Shown piece by piece: positions 8,073 through 16,200 of a stretch of 37,462 nucleotides of DNA. Position 1 is the stretch's first letter. Each line of letters starts with the position of its first letter. The DNA is taken from contig JAFAQQ010000109.1 of the NCBI GenBank assembly GCA_019246335.1, forward strand, positions 1 through 37,462. Reading direction: 5' to 3'. A program made the position numbers and the translations under genes. Under the pieces are notes generated by a model. The model was not told where the DNA came from, did not search any database, and saw only the letters and a program-made list of their open reading frames with translations. The stretch is from Actinomycetota bacterium. GTDB lineage: Bacteria > Actinomycetota > Thermoleophilia > Solirubrobacterales > Thermoleophilaceae.

Positions 8073-8921
8073 CTACGGCAGGAATGCCAGAGCGCGGTCC
8101 AGCACGACCTCGGGCTTCTCCTCGGGGAGGAAGTGGCTCGCGCCCGGCACCCGCTCGACGTCCATGTCGTCGGCGTGCTCGCGCCAGCTCTCGGTGACCG
8201 AAGCCCCGAGGGGGTCGGACTGGCCGATCAGCAGTCGAGTCGGCACCGTGAGCCGGTAGCGATTGAACTCGCCCGCCGCCAGCGGGCGCAGCTCGTGGAG
8301 CAGGAAGGTGCGGTACATCTGCACCGTGGCGTTCGCGTAGTCCGGCCGCTTGACCGCGTCCTCGTAGACCCGCAGCTCCTCGTCGCTGAAGGTGCCGGCC
8401 TTGCGGGCCGCCTGGAGGAGCATGCGCGGAAAGCCGAATCGGATGGAGAGCCGCCCGATGACCGGGCCGCCGAGGACCAGCTGGTACCACGCCGTCAGAA
8501 GCGTCCGCGGACTGATCGCTCCCGGCGATGGCCACGGAGGCGGGATGGAGAGCGGCATGAAGCGCTCGAAGCGCTCGGGGTTCTGCAGCACCGCGATGAA
8601 CCCGGCGAAGGCGCCCCAATCGTGGCCGACGTAGCGGGTGCGCTCGATGCCGAGCGCGTCGAGGAGCCCGACCAGGTCGGCGGCGAGCTGGGACTTGAGG
8701 TAGCCCGACCGGGGAGCAGCCGACCACCCGTGTCCGCGAAGGTCGGGGCAGATCACGCGAAACCGCTCGGACAGCGGGCCGATGAGGTGCCGCCACATGA
8801 ACCAGTGCTGCGGCCAGCCGTGCTGGAGCACAAGCGGGTCGCCAGCGCCGGCCTCCGCGTAGTGCATGCGCAGGCCGTCGACCTCCGCATAGCGGTGCTG
8901 GACACCATCGACGTGCGGCAT
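8073..8921 (-). CDS. Alpha/beta hydrolase, epoxide hydrolase/dehalogenase type
   Basis: The 282-residue protein has the oxyanion-hole motif HGWP (residues 34-37), PDLRGHGWS and the nucleophile elbow VGHDWG, with Asp101 where esterases have Ser. An Asp nucleophile is typical of epoxide hydrolases and haloalkane dehalogenases. Later come a probable acid in QSDPLGAS and the catalytic His in GASHFLPEE. The substrate cannot be told. ATG at 8921 is chosen; a GTG at 8933 is the alternative. The gene lies 38 nt downstream of the smc stop on the same strand, so it is probably read from the smc transcript. Its metabolic role among housekeeping genes is unclear. Confidence 0.88.
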   Translation of the reverse strand: MPHVDGVQHRYAEVDGLRMHYAEAGAGDPLVLQHGWPQHWFMWRHLIGPLSERFRVICPDLRGHGWSAAPRSGYLKSQLAADLVGLLDALGIERTRYVGHDWGAFAGFIAVLQNPERFERFMPLSIPPPWPSPGAISPRTLLTAWYQLVLGGPVIGRLSIRFGFPRMLLQAARKAGTFSDEELRVYEDAVKRPDYANATVQMYRTFLLHELRPLAAGEFNRYRLTVPTRLLIGQSDPLGASVTESWREHADDMDVERVPGASHFLPEEKPEVVLDRALAFLP

Positions 8922-8959
8922 CTCGAGCGTCACGGGCGGGACTCTATGGACCGCCCGTG

Positions 8960-11900
8960 CTATGCGGCCTGGACGCCCTCGTCGGCCCGCGCCGGGGCCC
9001 GCTCGAACCGCCGCCCGCGGCGCTCGCCCTGGTCGTCGTGGTCGTCGTGCTCGCCGTGCTCGCCGTCCGGCGGCGGAAGCCTGCGTGAGACCACCTTCGA
9101 GACGCCGTCGCCGCCCATGCTGACCCCGTACAGGCAGTCGGCGGCGTCCATCGTGCGCTTCTGGTGGGTCACCACGATGAACTGCGCGCGGTCGCAGTAG
9201 CGGCGCAGCAGCTCCAGGAAGCGGTCGATGTTCGCGTCGTCGAGGGCGGCCTCGACCTCGTCGAGGATGTAGAACGGGCACGGCCGCGCCAGGAACACGG
9301 CGAACAGGAACGCGAGCGCGACGAGCGACTTCTCTCCGCCCGACATCAGCGAGAGCCGCTTCGCCGACTTGCCCGCCGGGGTCACCTCGATCTCGACGCC
9401 GGGGTCCGTGGGAGCCGGAGCGGCCTCGTCGTCACCCGCCGCGGTGGCCCCCGCGGTGGCCGGGCCTTCGTCGCCGGCGACGGCGGCCCCGTCGAGATCG
9501 GCGTCGTCCGCGTCCTCGCTGCGGCCTCCGAGGACGGGGCGCGGACCCTCCGGCTGCACCAGCCGCAGCCGCCCGCGACCGCCCGGGAACAGGTGCCCGA
9601 CCACGTCCTCGAAGCTTCTGGCGGCGGCCTCGAAGGTCTCGTCGAAGCTCTGCCGGATTCGCCGGTCGGTCTCGCGGATCAGCCCCCGGAGCTCCCCGAT
9701 GGCGGACTCGAGGTCCCCGCGCTGGCGCTCCAGCTCCTCGACGTGCGCGACCGCCTCCTCGTACTCCTGGGCGGCCAGCGGGTTGACCGGACCGAGCTGC
9801 TCGCGCCGGCGCGCGAGGCGTTCCACGCGCGCCTCGAGGTCGGCGCGGCGCTCGTCGCCGAGGTCGTCGTCCCGCGCCTGGACCGCCGGCTCGCCCTCCT
9901 CGCGCCGGAGCGCGGCGACGAGGGCGGCGCGCTCGGACTCGACCTCCCCGGCGGCGTCGCGAGCCTGCTGGGCGCGCACCTCCGCCGAGGTGACCGCGTC
10001 CGCGGCCTCGCGCAGCGAAGCCTGGATCTCGGCCTCCTCGCGGGCGCAGGCCCGCAGCTCGGCCGCCGTCGACTCCCCCCGCTGCTCACCGGCCGCGAGC
10101 TCGCGCTCGGCGGCGTGGCGGCGCGCGTTCACGGCGTCGAGCGCGGTGCGCAGCGCGGATTCCGCGCGGTCGGCCGCCGCCGCCACGTCTGCCTGCGCGG
10201 ATGCTCCCCGCTCGAGGGCGGCCAGCCGTCGTGCGCGGCGCTCCACGAGCCAGTCCGTGCGGTGCAGGGAGTCGGCGGCGGCGGCCCGATCGCGTTGCAC
10301 GGAGCGCAGCGCGCCCTCGGCGCGGTCGCGGCGGTCGATCGCGGCCCCGGCGGCCTCCCTCGCTCCGGCGGCCGCCCGATCCGCGTCCCGCTGCTGGCCC
10401 TCGGCCTCCATGGCGGAGGCCCGCAGGCGCTCCAATCGCGCGGTCTCGGCCAGCAGGCGGCCCTCGCCCCCGGCGGGCGCCCGGCGCAGCTCCCCCGTCG
10501 CGGCGAAGTAGGCGCGACCGTCCGCCGTGGCGGCGACCCCCCGGAAGGAGTCGGGCAGCGCGTCGAGGGACCGGACGAGCCAGGCGTCGTGGAGCACCCG
10601 CGACAGGGCGGATCCGAGCGCACGGGAGGTGCGCACGCAATCGAGCAGCGGCCGCGCGCCGGGGACGGGTGGCGGGACCGCCCGGGCCGAGGGCTGGAGC
10701 CCTCCCCCCACCACGAGGGCGCTGCCGCCGCGATCGGACGCTTCGTCCAGAACGGCCTCCGCCTCGCCTCGCGACCGCACGAGCGCTGCAGCGGCGAGAC
10801 CGCCCAGCGCGGCGGCGACCGCCATCTCGCACCCGGGCTCCACCGCGAGCTCGGAGGCGACCGCGGGATGGTCCCCGGCCGGGCCCTGCGCCGTCGCGAC
10901 GAAGCGTTGGGCCGCCGCGAGATCGGCACCCGCGGCCGCAGCGCGCGCCGCCGCCTCCTCGGCCTCGCGGTCGGCCGCGATGCGATCTCGCCGCGCGCCC
11001 TCGACCGCCGCGTCCGCCTCCTCGAGCTCGCGCCGGCAGGCATCGAGCGCGGAATCGAGCTCTTCGGCCCGCCGCAGGCGCGAGGCCTGGGGCGGCGCGA
11101 TGCCATCCCGTCCGTCGGCGGCAAGGAGCTGGTGCTCGCGTCGCAGCCGGTCAGCCGCGGCAGCCGCTCGGCGCGCGACCTCCTCGGCTCGCTCGAGCCG
11201 GATGGCGATGCGCTCGCCGGCCGACCGCGCCCCGAAGCCGCGGGCTGAGAGGGCCTCGCGCGAGCGAGCGTGCGCCGCGAAGGCCTGCTCGGCGGCCTCA
11301 CGCCGGTCGGACACCGCAGCGAGCCGCCCCTCGAGCGCGTCGCGCGCCGAGCGCGCCTCCGAGGACGCCGCCTCGGCGCCGGCCAGGTCACGCAGCGACC
11401 GCCCGCACGCGTCGCGGACCAGCTCGAGGCGCGCCTCGAGCTGCTGGGTGCGAAGGCGCTCGTGCAGCTCCGCCGCCTCGGCCTGGCGCTTGAGCGGGCG
11501 GAGGCGAGACCGCGCCTCGCGCTCGACGTCCAGCACGCGCGCGACGTTGTCCTCCGTCCGCTCGAGCTTCAGCTGCGCCCGGCGGCGGCGCTTGCGGTGC
11601 TTGCCGAGCCCGGCGGCCTCCTCGATGAGCAGCCGGCGGTCGCGTGGCTTCGAGTGGACGATGGCCTCCACGCGCCCCTGCGAGACGACCGAGTGCATCT
11701 CCCGCCCCAGGCCGGTGTCGGATAGCGCCTCGAGCACGTCGACGAGCCGGCACCGCGCGCCGTTCAGGCGGTACTCGCTCTCGCCGTCACGGTCCAGGCG
11801 GCGGGCGATCGCGATCTCGGAGAACCCGCCTTCGAGCGTGCCCGCGGGATTGTCGATCACGACCTCGACCTCCGCGGCGCTCCGCGAGGAGACGCCGTGC

Positions 11901-12106
11901 CCGCCCGCGAAGATCACGTCCTGCATGGTCTGGCCGCGCACCGCGAGGGGGCTCTGCTCCCCGAGCGCCCAGAGCACGCCGTCCGTGATGTTCGACTTGC
12001 CCGAGCCGTTAGGGCCGACGATCACCGAGACGCCCGGGGCGAAGTCGAGCCGCGTGCGGTCCGGGAAGGACTTGAACCCCCTGAGCGTGATGCGCTTGAG
12101 GTGCAT
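8960..12106 (-). CDS. smc: Chromosome segregation ATPase SMC
   Basis: The 1048-residue protein has an N-terminal ATPase half (FKSFPDRTRLDF; Walker A GPNGSGKSN), a long Ala/Arg/Glu-rich coiled coil, a hinge region in the middle, a second coil, then the C-terminal ATPase half with signature LMSGGEKSL and Walker B/D-loop YILDEVEAALDDANI. SMC with ScpA/ScpB organises and segregates chromosomes; scpA and scpB are not here. It is shorter than the usual 1150-1200 residues and has an Ala/Asp/Gly-rich insertion just before the C-terminal head, plus a His/Asp-rich tail. The ATG overlaps the rnc stop by one base (TGATG). Confidence 0.96.
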   Translation of the reverse strand: MHLKRITLRGFKSFPDRTRLDFAPGVSVIVGPNGSGKSNITDGVLWALGEQSPLAVRGQTMQDVIFAGGHGVSSRSAAEVEVVIDNPAGTLEGGFSEIAIARRLDRDGESEYRLNGARCRLVDVLEALSDTGLGREMHSVVSQGRVEAIVHSKPRDRRLLIEEAAGLGKHRKRRRRAQLKLERTEDNVARVLDVEREARSRLRPLKRQAEAAELHERLRTQQLEARLELVRDACGRSLRDLAGAEAASSEARSARDALEGRLAAVSDRREAAEQAFAAHARSREALSARGFGARSAGERIAIRLERAEEVARRAAAAADRLRREHQLLAADGRDGIAPPQASRLRRAEELDSALDACRRELEEADAAVEGARRDRIAADREAEEAAARAAAAGADLAAAQRFVATAQGPAGDHPAVASELAVEPGCEMAVAAALGGLAAAALVRSRGEAEAVLDEASDRGGSALVVGGGLQPSARAVPPPVPGARPLLDCVRTSRALGSALSRVLHDAWLVRSLDALPDSFRGVAATADGRAYFAATGELRRAPAGGEGRLLAETARLERLRASAMEAEGQQRDADRAAAGAREAAGAAIDRRDRAEGALRSVQRDRAAAADSLHRTDWLVERRARRLAALERGASAQADVAAAADRAESALRTALDAVNARRHAAERELAAGEQRGESTAAELRACAREEAEIQASLREAADAVTSAEVRAQQARDAAGEVESERAALVAALRREEGEPAVQARDDDLGDERRADLEARVERLARRREQLGPVNPLAAQEYEEAVAHVEELERQRGDLESAIGELRGLIRETDRRIRQSFDETFEAAARSFEDVVGHLFPGGRGRLRLVQPEGPRPVLGGRSEDADDADLDGAAVAGDEGPATAGATAAGDDEAAPAPTDPGVEIEVTPAGKSAKRLSLMSGGEKSLVALAFLFAVFLARPCPFYILDEVEAALDDANIDRFLELLRRYCDRAQFIVVTHQKRTMDAADCLYGVSMGGDGVSKVVSRRLPPPDGEHGEHDDHDDQGERRGRRFERAPARADEGVQAA

Positions 12107-12846
12107 CAGCCGCCCCCCCCCGGCGCCGGGGGCCAGTCCTCCTCGATGCGCTCGAGCGCCTGCGAGGCCGCCTCCTGCTCGGCGGCCTTCTTGGTCCTGC
12201 CCCGGCCCCGGCCGATCTCCTCACCGCCAACCTCGGCGATCGCGACGAAGCTCCGGTCGTGCGCCGGGCCTCGCGCCTCGACGATCCGGTAGGCCACCAC
12301 CTCCGCCCTGCGGGCGAGCCCCTCCTGGAGGTTGGACTTGTGATCCTCGGGACTCTCGACCGCCGCGTCGATCAGCTCTGCGAACGCTTCGACGACCGCC
12401 GGCGCGACACGCTCGATCCCGAAGGCGAGGTAGGCGGCGCCGATCACGGACTCGCATACGGACGCGAGGATGCGCTCGCTCTCGATCAGGACCTCCGCGT
12501 TCTTGCCGACACCGTCCGGTGCCGCCGCGCGGAGGCGGTCGGGCACGCCGAGCGCGCGGGCCACCTCCGCGCACGCCCCGCGCGAGACGGTCTGCGCGCG
12601 CAGCTTGGTGAGACGCCCCGCCCCCCAACCCTCGAAGCGCGGGAAGATGTGGTCCGAGATCGCGAAGCTCAGCACGACGTCGCCGAGGAACGCGAGTCGC
12701 TCGTACGAGTCGCTGCGTCGCTCGACCCACGACGAATGGGTGAAAGCCTTCGACGCAAGGTCTTCCGGCAGCTCGTCGAGGAGGGAGGCGAGCGTTTCCA
12801 GGGTTCCAGGCGAGCGCGGACGCTCAGGGCGCCCGCTGCGGGACAT
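12106..12846 (-). CDS. rnc: Ribonuclease III with altered active site
   Basis: This 246-residue protein has an RNase III domain (about 15-150) and a dsRNA-binding domain (about 175-240; KSNLQEGLARR, TKKAAEQEAASQAL). It should cut dsRNA during rRNA and mRNA processing. The signature helix reads ERLAFLGDVVL instead of the usual ERLEFLGDAVL, and the second motif reads ILASVCESVIGA instead of ILADxxEAxIGA. Two of four acidic metal ligands are therefore Ala52 and Ser129, while Asp56 and Glu132 remain. I chose ATG 12846, overlapping the acpP end by 23 nt; the longer ORF start at 12921 lies well inside acpP. The C-terminus is a glycine run encoded by nine G. Confidence 0.92.
   Translation of the reverse strand: MSRSGRPERPRSPGTLETLASLLDELPEDLASKAFTHSSWVERRSDSYERLAFLGDVVLSFAISDHIFPRFEGWGAGRLTKLRAQTVSRGACAEVARALGVPDRLRAAAPDGVGKNAEVLIESERILASVCESVIGAAYLAFGIERVAPAVVEAFAELIDAAVESPEDHKSNLQEGLARRAEVVAYRIVEARGPAHDRSFVAIAEVGGEEIGRGRGRTKKAAEQEAASQALERIEEDWPPAPGGGG
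12113..12121. repeat. Nine-base C/G homopolymer at the rnc-smc junction
   Basis: Nine consecutive C on the plus strand form a G9 run on the coding strand, encoding the last glycines of RNase III just before its stop and the overlapping smc ATG. The smc frame stays open upstream through the run, so a -1 shift on G_GGG_GGG would join RNase III to SMC. It may equally be an unimportant or error-prone homopolymer. Confidence 0.7.
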
Positions 12847-13078
12847 GGGCGGCCACGAAATCGGCGACCTTGCCGACCGTGTCGAGGCGCGCCACCTCGT
12901 CGTCCGGGATGCGTATGCCATAGGTGTCCTCGAGCTCGACGACCAGCTCGACGAGGTGCAGGGAGTCGGCGTTCAGGTCCTCCTTGAAGCGCGTGCCTTC
13001 GTGGATGGACGCGGCATCGACCGCGAGCTCGGCGGCCAGGTGGTCCCGGACCCGCGCGAACACCTCGTCCCTGGTCAT
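12824..13078 (-). CDS. acpP: Acyl carrier protein
   Basis: The 84-residue acidic protein carries the 4'-phosphopantetheine site in NADSLHLVEL (Ser39), followed by the recognition helix VVELEDTYGIRIPDDEV. It carries growing acyl chains in fatty-acid synthesis and supplies acyl groups to PlsX. The ATG overlaps the plsX stop (ATGA), so the two are translationally coupled, and rnc follows with an overlap. The plsX-acpP-rnc-smc order is common across bacteria. The length is typical. Confidence 0.95.
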   Translation of the reverse strand: MTRDEVFARVRDHLAAELAVDAASIHEGTRFKEDLNADSLHLVELVVELEDTYGIRIPDDEVARLDTVGKVADFVAAHVPQRAP

Positions 13079-14070
13079 GACCGGGTCCCGACGCTAACAG
13101 CGGGCGCGGACGCGGCGGCGAGCGATCCGCTCTCGCGCAGCGCCGCCTCCGTGCGCTCCACGACGCCCTCCTCGACGGCCCGATGGGCGAGCTGCACGGC
13201 CGTGGCCACGCCGGCCGGGGTCGCGTTGCCGTGGGTGATGAACGCGACGCCGCGAAGGCCGAGCAGGATGCCCGCGCCGACGGCGTCCTGGTTCAGCTCG
13301 GCGCGCAGCCGTTGCGCCTTCCCGCGGATGAGGAGGCCGCCGAGCGTCGAGACGGCGCCGGACCGCACGGCGTCTCTCACCGCCCGCATGACCGTGTTGG
13401 CGGTCCCCTCGACGGCCTTCAGCGCGACGTTCCCGGTGAATCCGTCGGTGACGACGACGTCGAGCTCGCCGCCGGCGATGTCGTCGCCCTCGACGTTGCC
13501 GGCGAAGCTCAGGGGCCCGCCGGCGAGCAGCCGGTTCGCCTCCACCACCTCGTCCGTCCCCTTCTTCGCCTCCTCCCCGACCGAGAGCAGGCCCACCCGC
13601 GGCCGGGCGACTCCGTGGACCGCCTCCATGTAGGCGGCGCCCATGTAGGCGAACTGGACGAGCCATTCCGCCCGCCGGTCGACGCTGGCGCCGCAGTCGA
13701 GCATCAGGACGGGCCGCCCGGGGACCGGGATGCGCACGGCTACCGCCGGGCGGTGGACGCCGCGCATGCGCTTCAGGTGCAGCAGGCCGGCCGCCAGGGC
13801 GGCGCCCGTCGAGCCCGCGGTCACGAACCCGCCAGCGCGCCCGTCGTGCACGGCCCGCGCGGCCTGGACGATCGAGGCGTCCGGATTGTTGCGGACGGCG
13901 CGCGCCGGATCGTCATCGTTGGTGATCGCCACGGGGGCGTCGACCACGTTCGGGTAGCCCTCCAGCTCGGCCACGGGGCCGAAGATCGTGACCGCTACGC
14001 CGGAGCGGCGCCCGCCCTCGGCGACGTTGCGCGGACCACGGTCCGCGCCGTTCGCGTCGAGCGCGATCAC
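13075..14070 (-). CDS. plsX: Phosphate acyltransferase PlsX
   Basis: The 331-residue enzyme converts acyl-ACP to acyl-phosphate, the first step of the PlsX/PlsY route to phosphatidic acid. Recognisable stretches are IALDANGADRGP at the N-terminus, GFVTAGSTGAALAAGL, DCGASVDRRAEWLVQFA and VVTDGFTGNVALK. The family usually has DAMGGD near the N-terminus; here it reads DANGAD, a small deviation. Start is GTG at 14070, 10 nt from the rpmF stop. It is coupled to acpP by a four-base overlap. It acts as a peripheral membrane enzyme. Confidence 0.95.
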   Translation of the reverse strand: MIALDANGADRGPRNVAEGGRRSGVAVTIFGPVAELEGYPNVVDAPVAITNDDDPARAVRNNPDASIVQAARAVHDGRAGGFVTAGSTGAALAAGLLHLKRMRGVHRPAVAVRIPVPGRPVLMLDCGASVDRRAEWLVQFAYMGAAYMEAVHGVARPRVGLLSVGEEAKKGTDEVVEANRLLAGGPLSFAGNVEGDDIAGGELDVVVTDGFTGNVALKAVEGTANTVMRAVRDAVRSGAVSTLGGLLIRGKAQRLRAELNQDAVGAGILLGLRGVAFITHGNATPAGVATAVQLAHRAVEEGVVERTEAALRESGSLAAASAPAVSVGTRS

Positions 14071-14080
14071 GCCTCGGAGG

Positions 14081-14266
14081 CTACTCGGGCTCGGCGGGAG
14101 CGGTGACCTCGCGGCCCCTGTAGGTCCCGCATACGCGGCAGACCCGGTGCGGCAGGACCGGCGAGTGGCACTGCGGGCACGACTGGAGGCCCGGCGGCGT
14201 GATCCTGTGCTGCGACCGTCGCTTGCCAGTCCGCGAGTGCGACTGCTTCTGCTTCGGGACCGCCAT
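14081..14266 (-). CDS. rpmF: 50S ribosomal protein L32 (zinc-binding form)
   Basis: The 61-residue protein begins MAVPKQKQSHSRTGKRRSQH, the typical L32 N-terminus, and contains CPQC and CRVC, the four cysteines of the zinc-binding C+ form. It is a late-assembling 50S protein near the peptidyl transferase region. DUF177-rpmF-plsX is a conserved gene order linking translation and lipid synthesis. The length is typical. Confidence 0.97.
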   Translation of the reverse strand: MAVPKQKQSHSRTGKRRSQHRITPPGLQSCPQCHSPVLPHRVCRVCGTYRGREVTAPAEPE

Positions 14267-14317
14267 CGGCGGCGTGAGGATAGCCCACCGGGCCCGCCGC
14301 GCAGGCGCGCGCAGGAG

Positions 14318-14833
14318 CTACTCCAAGCGCAGCTCGCCCAGCTTCGACCACCTCCGATCCGGGGCGCGCTCGTGCGCGTGCTCCGGGCCTGCCTGGTTCA
14401 GGTTCTCGCCGCAGGTCGCGCACAGGCCGAGGCAATCGTCGCGACAAACGATTTGCGGAGGGAGGGCGAGAGCGAGGGCATCGCGGACCCACGCGTGCAC
14501 GTCGAGCTCGTCCCCGTCGAGGTAGGGCGAGCGCAGCTCGTCCCCGCCGCCGGGCTGGTCCACCTCCCGCGCGTCGATCGACATCCGCGCATCCGCCTCC
14601 TCGAGGCATCGCATGCACGGGCCCGCGAGGACGGCGTCGAAGCGAAGGCGCAACGAATAGCCATGGCTGGTGCGCGCGGCGTCCAGGACGACGGGCGCAC
14701 GCCCAGCCGCGGGCGAGTAGATCTGCCCGCCGAACTCCAGCCGGTCGACGGCCACCTGCAGGCGCACCTGCCGGGCCTGCCCCGACGCGAGCTGAAGGCG
14801 GCCCAGGTCGAACACGTCGGTGAGCGGGGCCAT
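14318..14833 (-). CDS. DUF177 (YceD-family) protein
   Basis: The 171-residue protein belongs to the YceD/DUF177 family always found before rpmF. A central PCMRCLE motif and a C-terminal CRDDCLGLCATCGENLN motif give cysteines that may bind a metal. YceD-like proteins are linked to 23S rRNA accumulation or ribosome assembly, but the molecular activity is not settled. It sits 51 nt upstream of rpmF on the same strand. ATG 14833 gives the expected N-terminus with FDLGRLQLASGQ. Confidence 0.9.
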   Translation of the reverse strand: MAPLTDVFDLGRLQLASGQARQVRLQVAVDRLEFGGQIYSPAAGRAPVVLDAARTSHGYSLRLRFDAVLAGPCMRCLEEADARMSIDAREVDQPGGGDELRSPYLDGDELDVHAWVRDALALALPPQIVCRDDCLGLCATCGENLNQAGPEHAHERAPDRRWSKLGELRLE

Positions 14834-14878
14834 CCCGTCAAACCGTAGACGGCGGGGCTCGCCGGCGGCGCGCGCCGG

Positions 14879-15358
14879 CTACGGGTTGTTGCACTCCACC
14901 GGCCCGCTGTAGTTCGGCGGCGGCGGAGGGTTCTGGCAGCCAGGGTCCGACTGGATGATCTTCTTTCCCTCGGGGCTGTTCGCGGGCGGGCCGCCATAGC
15001 CCGGCGGGTCCGGTGCGCAGGATCCCGAAGACGTCGTGTACTGGCCGTTCGGGCACTGGCCGGCCGCGCTCCGGGCCGCGTGCTTCGCAGGCGGCGGCGC
15101 CTGGGTCCCGCCGGCGCCGTCCTTCCCCCCCTGCTTCGTCCCGTCCGCGAACCCGCGTCCGTAGGCGCTCGAGCGCGCATGCCGATAGGCGTCGGCCCGC
15201 GCGGACGCGAACGCCGAACGCTCGGCGGCGGCCCGGGCGCTCCGGGCATCGGCCGCGGTGTGCCTGCTGGAATGGCCGATCTCGTAGCCCGCGAACGCCG
15301 CGGCCACCACCGCGGCCACGATCAGGGCGCCGAGCGCCGTCGCGCGCGAGGTCGTCAA
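14879..15358 (-). CDS. Small Ala/Gly-rich membrane-anchored protein, paralogue B
   Basis: The product is about 159 residues if it starts at TTG 15358, whose TTGA overlaps the stop of the upstream gene. One N-terminal hydrophobic helix (ALGALIVAAVVAAAFAGYEIGHS) is followed by an Ala/Arg/Gly-rich stretch with small residues at regular spacing (ARADAYRHARSSAYGRGFADG). The low-complexity tail is rich in Pro/Gly with four cysteines (QCPNGQ, SCAPDP, GCQNPPPP, ECNNP). The GYxxGHS junction after the helix matches the neighbour, so the two look like tandem paralogues. The tail is probably extracytoplasmic. Function unknown. The ORF-track start at 15634 would overlap the upstream gene almost fully and is not favoured. 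Confidence 0.7.
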   Translation of the reverse strand: MTTSRATALGALIVAAVVAAAFAGYEIGHSSRHTAADARSARAAAERSAFASARADAYRHARSSAYGRGFADGTKQGGKDGAGGTQAPPPAKHAARSAAGQCPNGQYTTSSGSCAPDPPGYGGPPANSPEGKKIIQSDPGCQNPPPPPNYSGPVECNNP

Positions 15359-15699
15359 GGCGTGCCGCCCTGGCCGCTCTGGCCGGAGCCCCCCTGGGCG
15401 CGCTGCCCGCCGCCGCCGGCGGAGCCGCCGCTCGCCGATGCGGCCGCCGCCCTGAACGCCTTGTCGTAGCCGGCCCTCCGCCCAGCCGCGTAGCCGGCGC
15501 GGTCGCCGGCGCGGGCCCCGTCGCTCGCGCCGCGCGTCCGTCCGGCCTCCGCACCCGCCGCGCGGGCGCGAGAGAGGTCGGCGCCGCCCGAGTGGCCCGC
15601 CGCGTAGCCGATCCCGCCGGCCGCGAGCACGCACGCGACCGCCACTACCACCCAGACCGCGCGCGGTTCGGATCTCGTGCTCGCCACTGTCGATCTCAC
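15355..15699 (-). CDS. Small Ala/Gly-rich membrane-anchored protein, paralogue A
   Basis: The 114-residue protein has a short basic N-terminus, one hydrophobic helix (AVWVVVAVACVLAAGGIGYAAG) and an Ala/Gly/Arg region with a G or A about every four residues (AEAGRTRGASDGARAGDRAG, then GYAAGRRAGYDKAF). The tail is Gly/Gln/Ser rich. The spacing suggests a tightly packed helix. GYAAGHS after the membrane helix resembles GYEIGHS in the next gene. The start is GTG 15699 (a GTG five codons later is possible). The stop overlaps the TTG start of paralogue B. I do not recognise a named family. Confidence 0.7.
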   Translation of the reverse strand: MRSTVASTRSEPRAVWVVVAVACVLAAGGIGYAAGHSGGADLSRARAAGAEAGRTRGASDGARAGDRAGYAAGRRAGYDKAFRAAAASASGGSAGGGGQRAQGGSGQSGQGGTP

Positions 15700-15729
15700 G
15701 GCGGAGGGCAGCCGCCCTCGACCGGGTAG

Positions 15730-16191
15730 CTACCCGACCTGGGCCTCCTCGCGGCCGGCCAGGCGATCGCGCCCGCGCTGCACCGCGGCGGTGAACTTGG
15801 TCAGGTTGACCTCGAGCGTGTTGAGGATGTCGTCGGCGTAGTCCTCGGCCCCGAGCCGGATCTCGCGCTCGCGCGTCCGCGCCTCCTCCACGATGTCCTC
15901 CGCCTGGCGCTCCGCCTGCTTCACGACCTCCTCCTGCGAGATCAGGCGCGACTGCTCGTCTCGAGCCTCCTTGAGGATCCGCTCCGCCTCGCGCTTCGCC
16001 TCGGCGAGCATCTCCTGCCGCTCCTTCACGATCCAGCGGGCCTGCTTGATCTCCTCGGGGATAGTGGCGCGCATCTGGTCGAGGATGTCGTAGACCTCTT
16101 CCTTGTCGACGCGCACCTGGTCGGTGAGCGGGACCGGCTTAGCGTTGTGGATCTGGTCGTCGAGCTTGTCGATCAGGACGAGTACGTCCAT
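15730..16191 (-). CDS. DivIVA/SepIVA-like coiled-coil protein
   Basis: The 153-residue protein starts MDVLVLIDKLDDQIHNAKPVPL and continues as a strongly charged coiled coil (AEAKREAERILKEARDE, VKQAERQAEDIVEEARTRE) ending in a short polar tail. N-terminal sequence and position match the actinobacterial DivIVA-like septal protein found near coaD, rnc and DUF177, called SepIVA in mycobacteria, where it acts in division and polar growth. It resembles an ATP synthase b subunit in composition but has no membrane helix. It starts 10 nt after the coaD stop, suggesting co-transcription. Confidence 0.85.
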   Translation of the reverse strand: MDVLVLIDKLDDQIHNAKPVPLTDQVRVDKEEVYDILDQMRATIPEEIKQARWIVKERQEMLAEAKREAERILKEARDEQSRLISQEEVVKQAERQAEDIVEEARTREREIRLGAEDYADDILNTLEVNLTKFTAAVQRGRDRLAGREEAQVG

Positions 16192-16200
16192 TTACACCCC

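Noticed and set aside
9164-12611. Two long plus-strand ORFs of 694 residues each opposite smc and rnc
   Set aside because: Both are low-complexity Ser/Ala/Arg or Gly/Arg translations that mirror smc codons; no motifs are seen.
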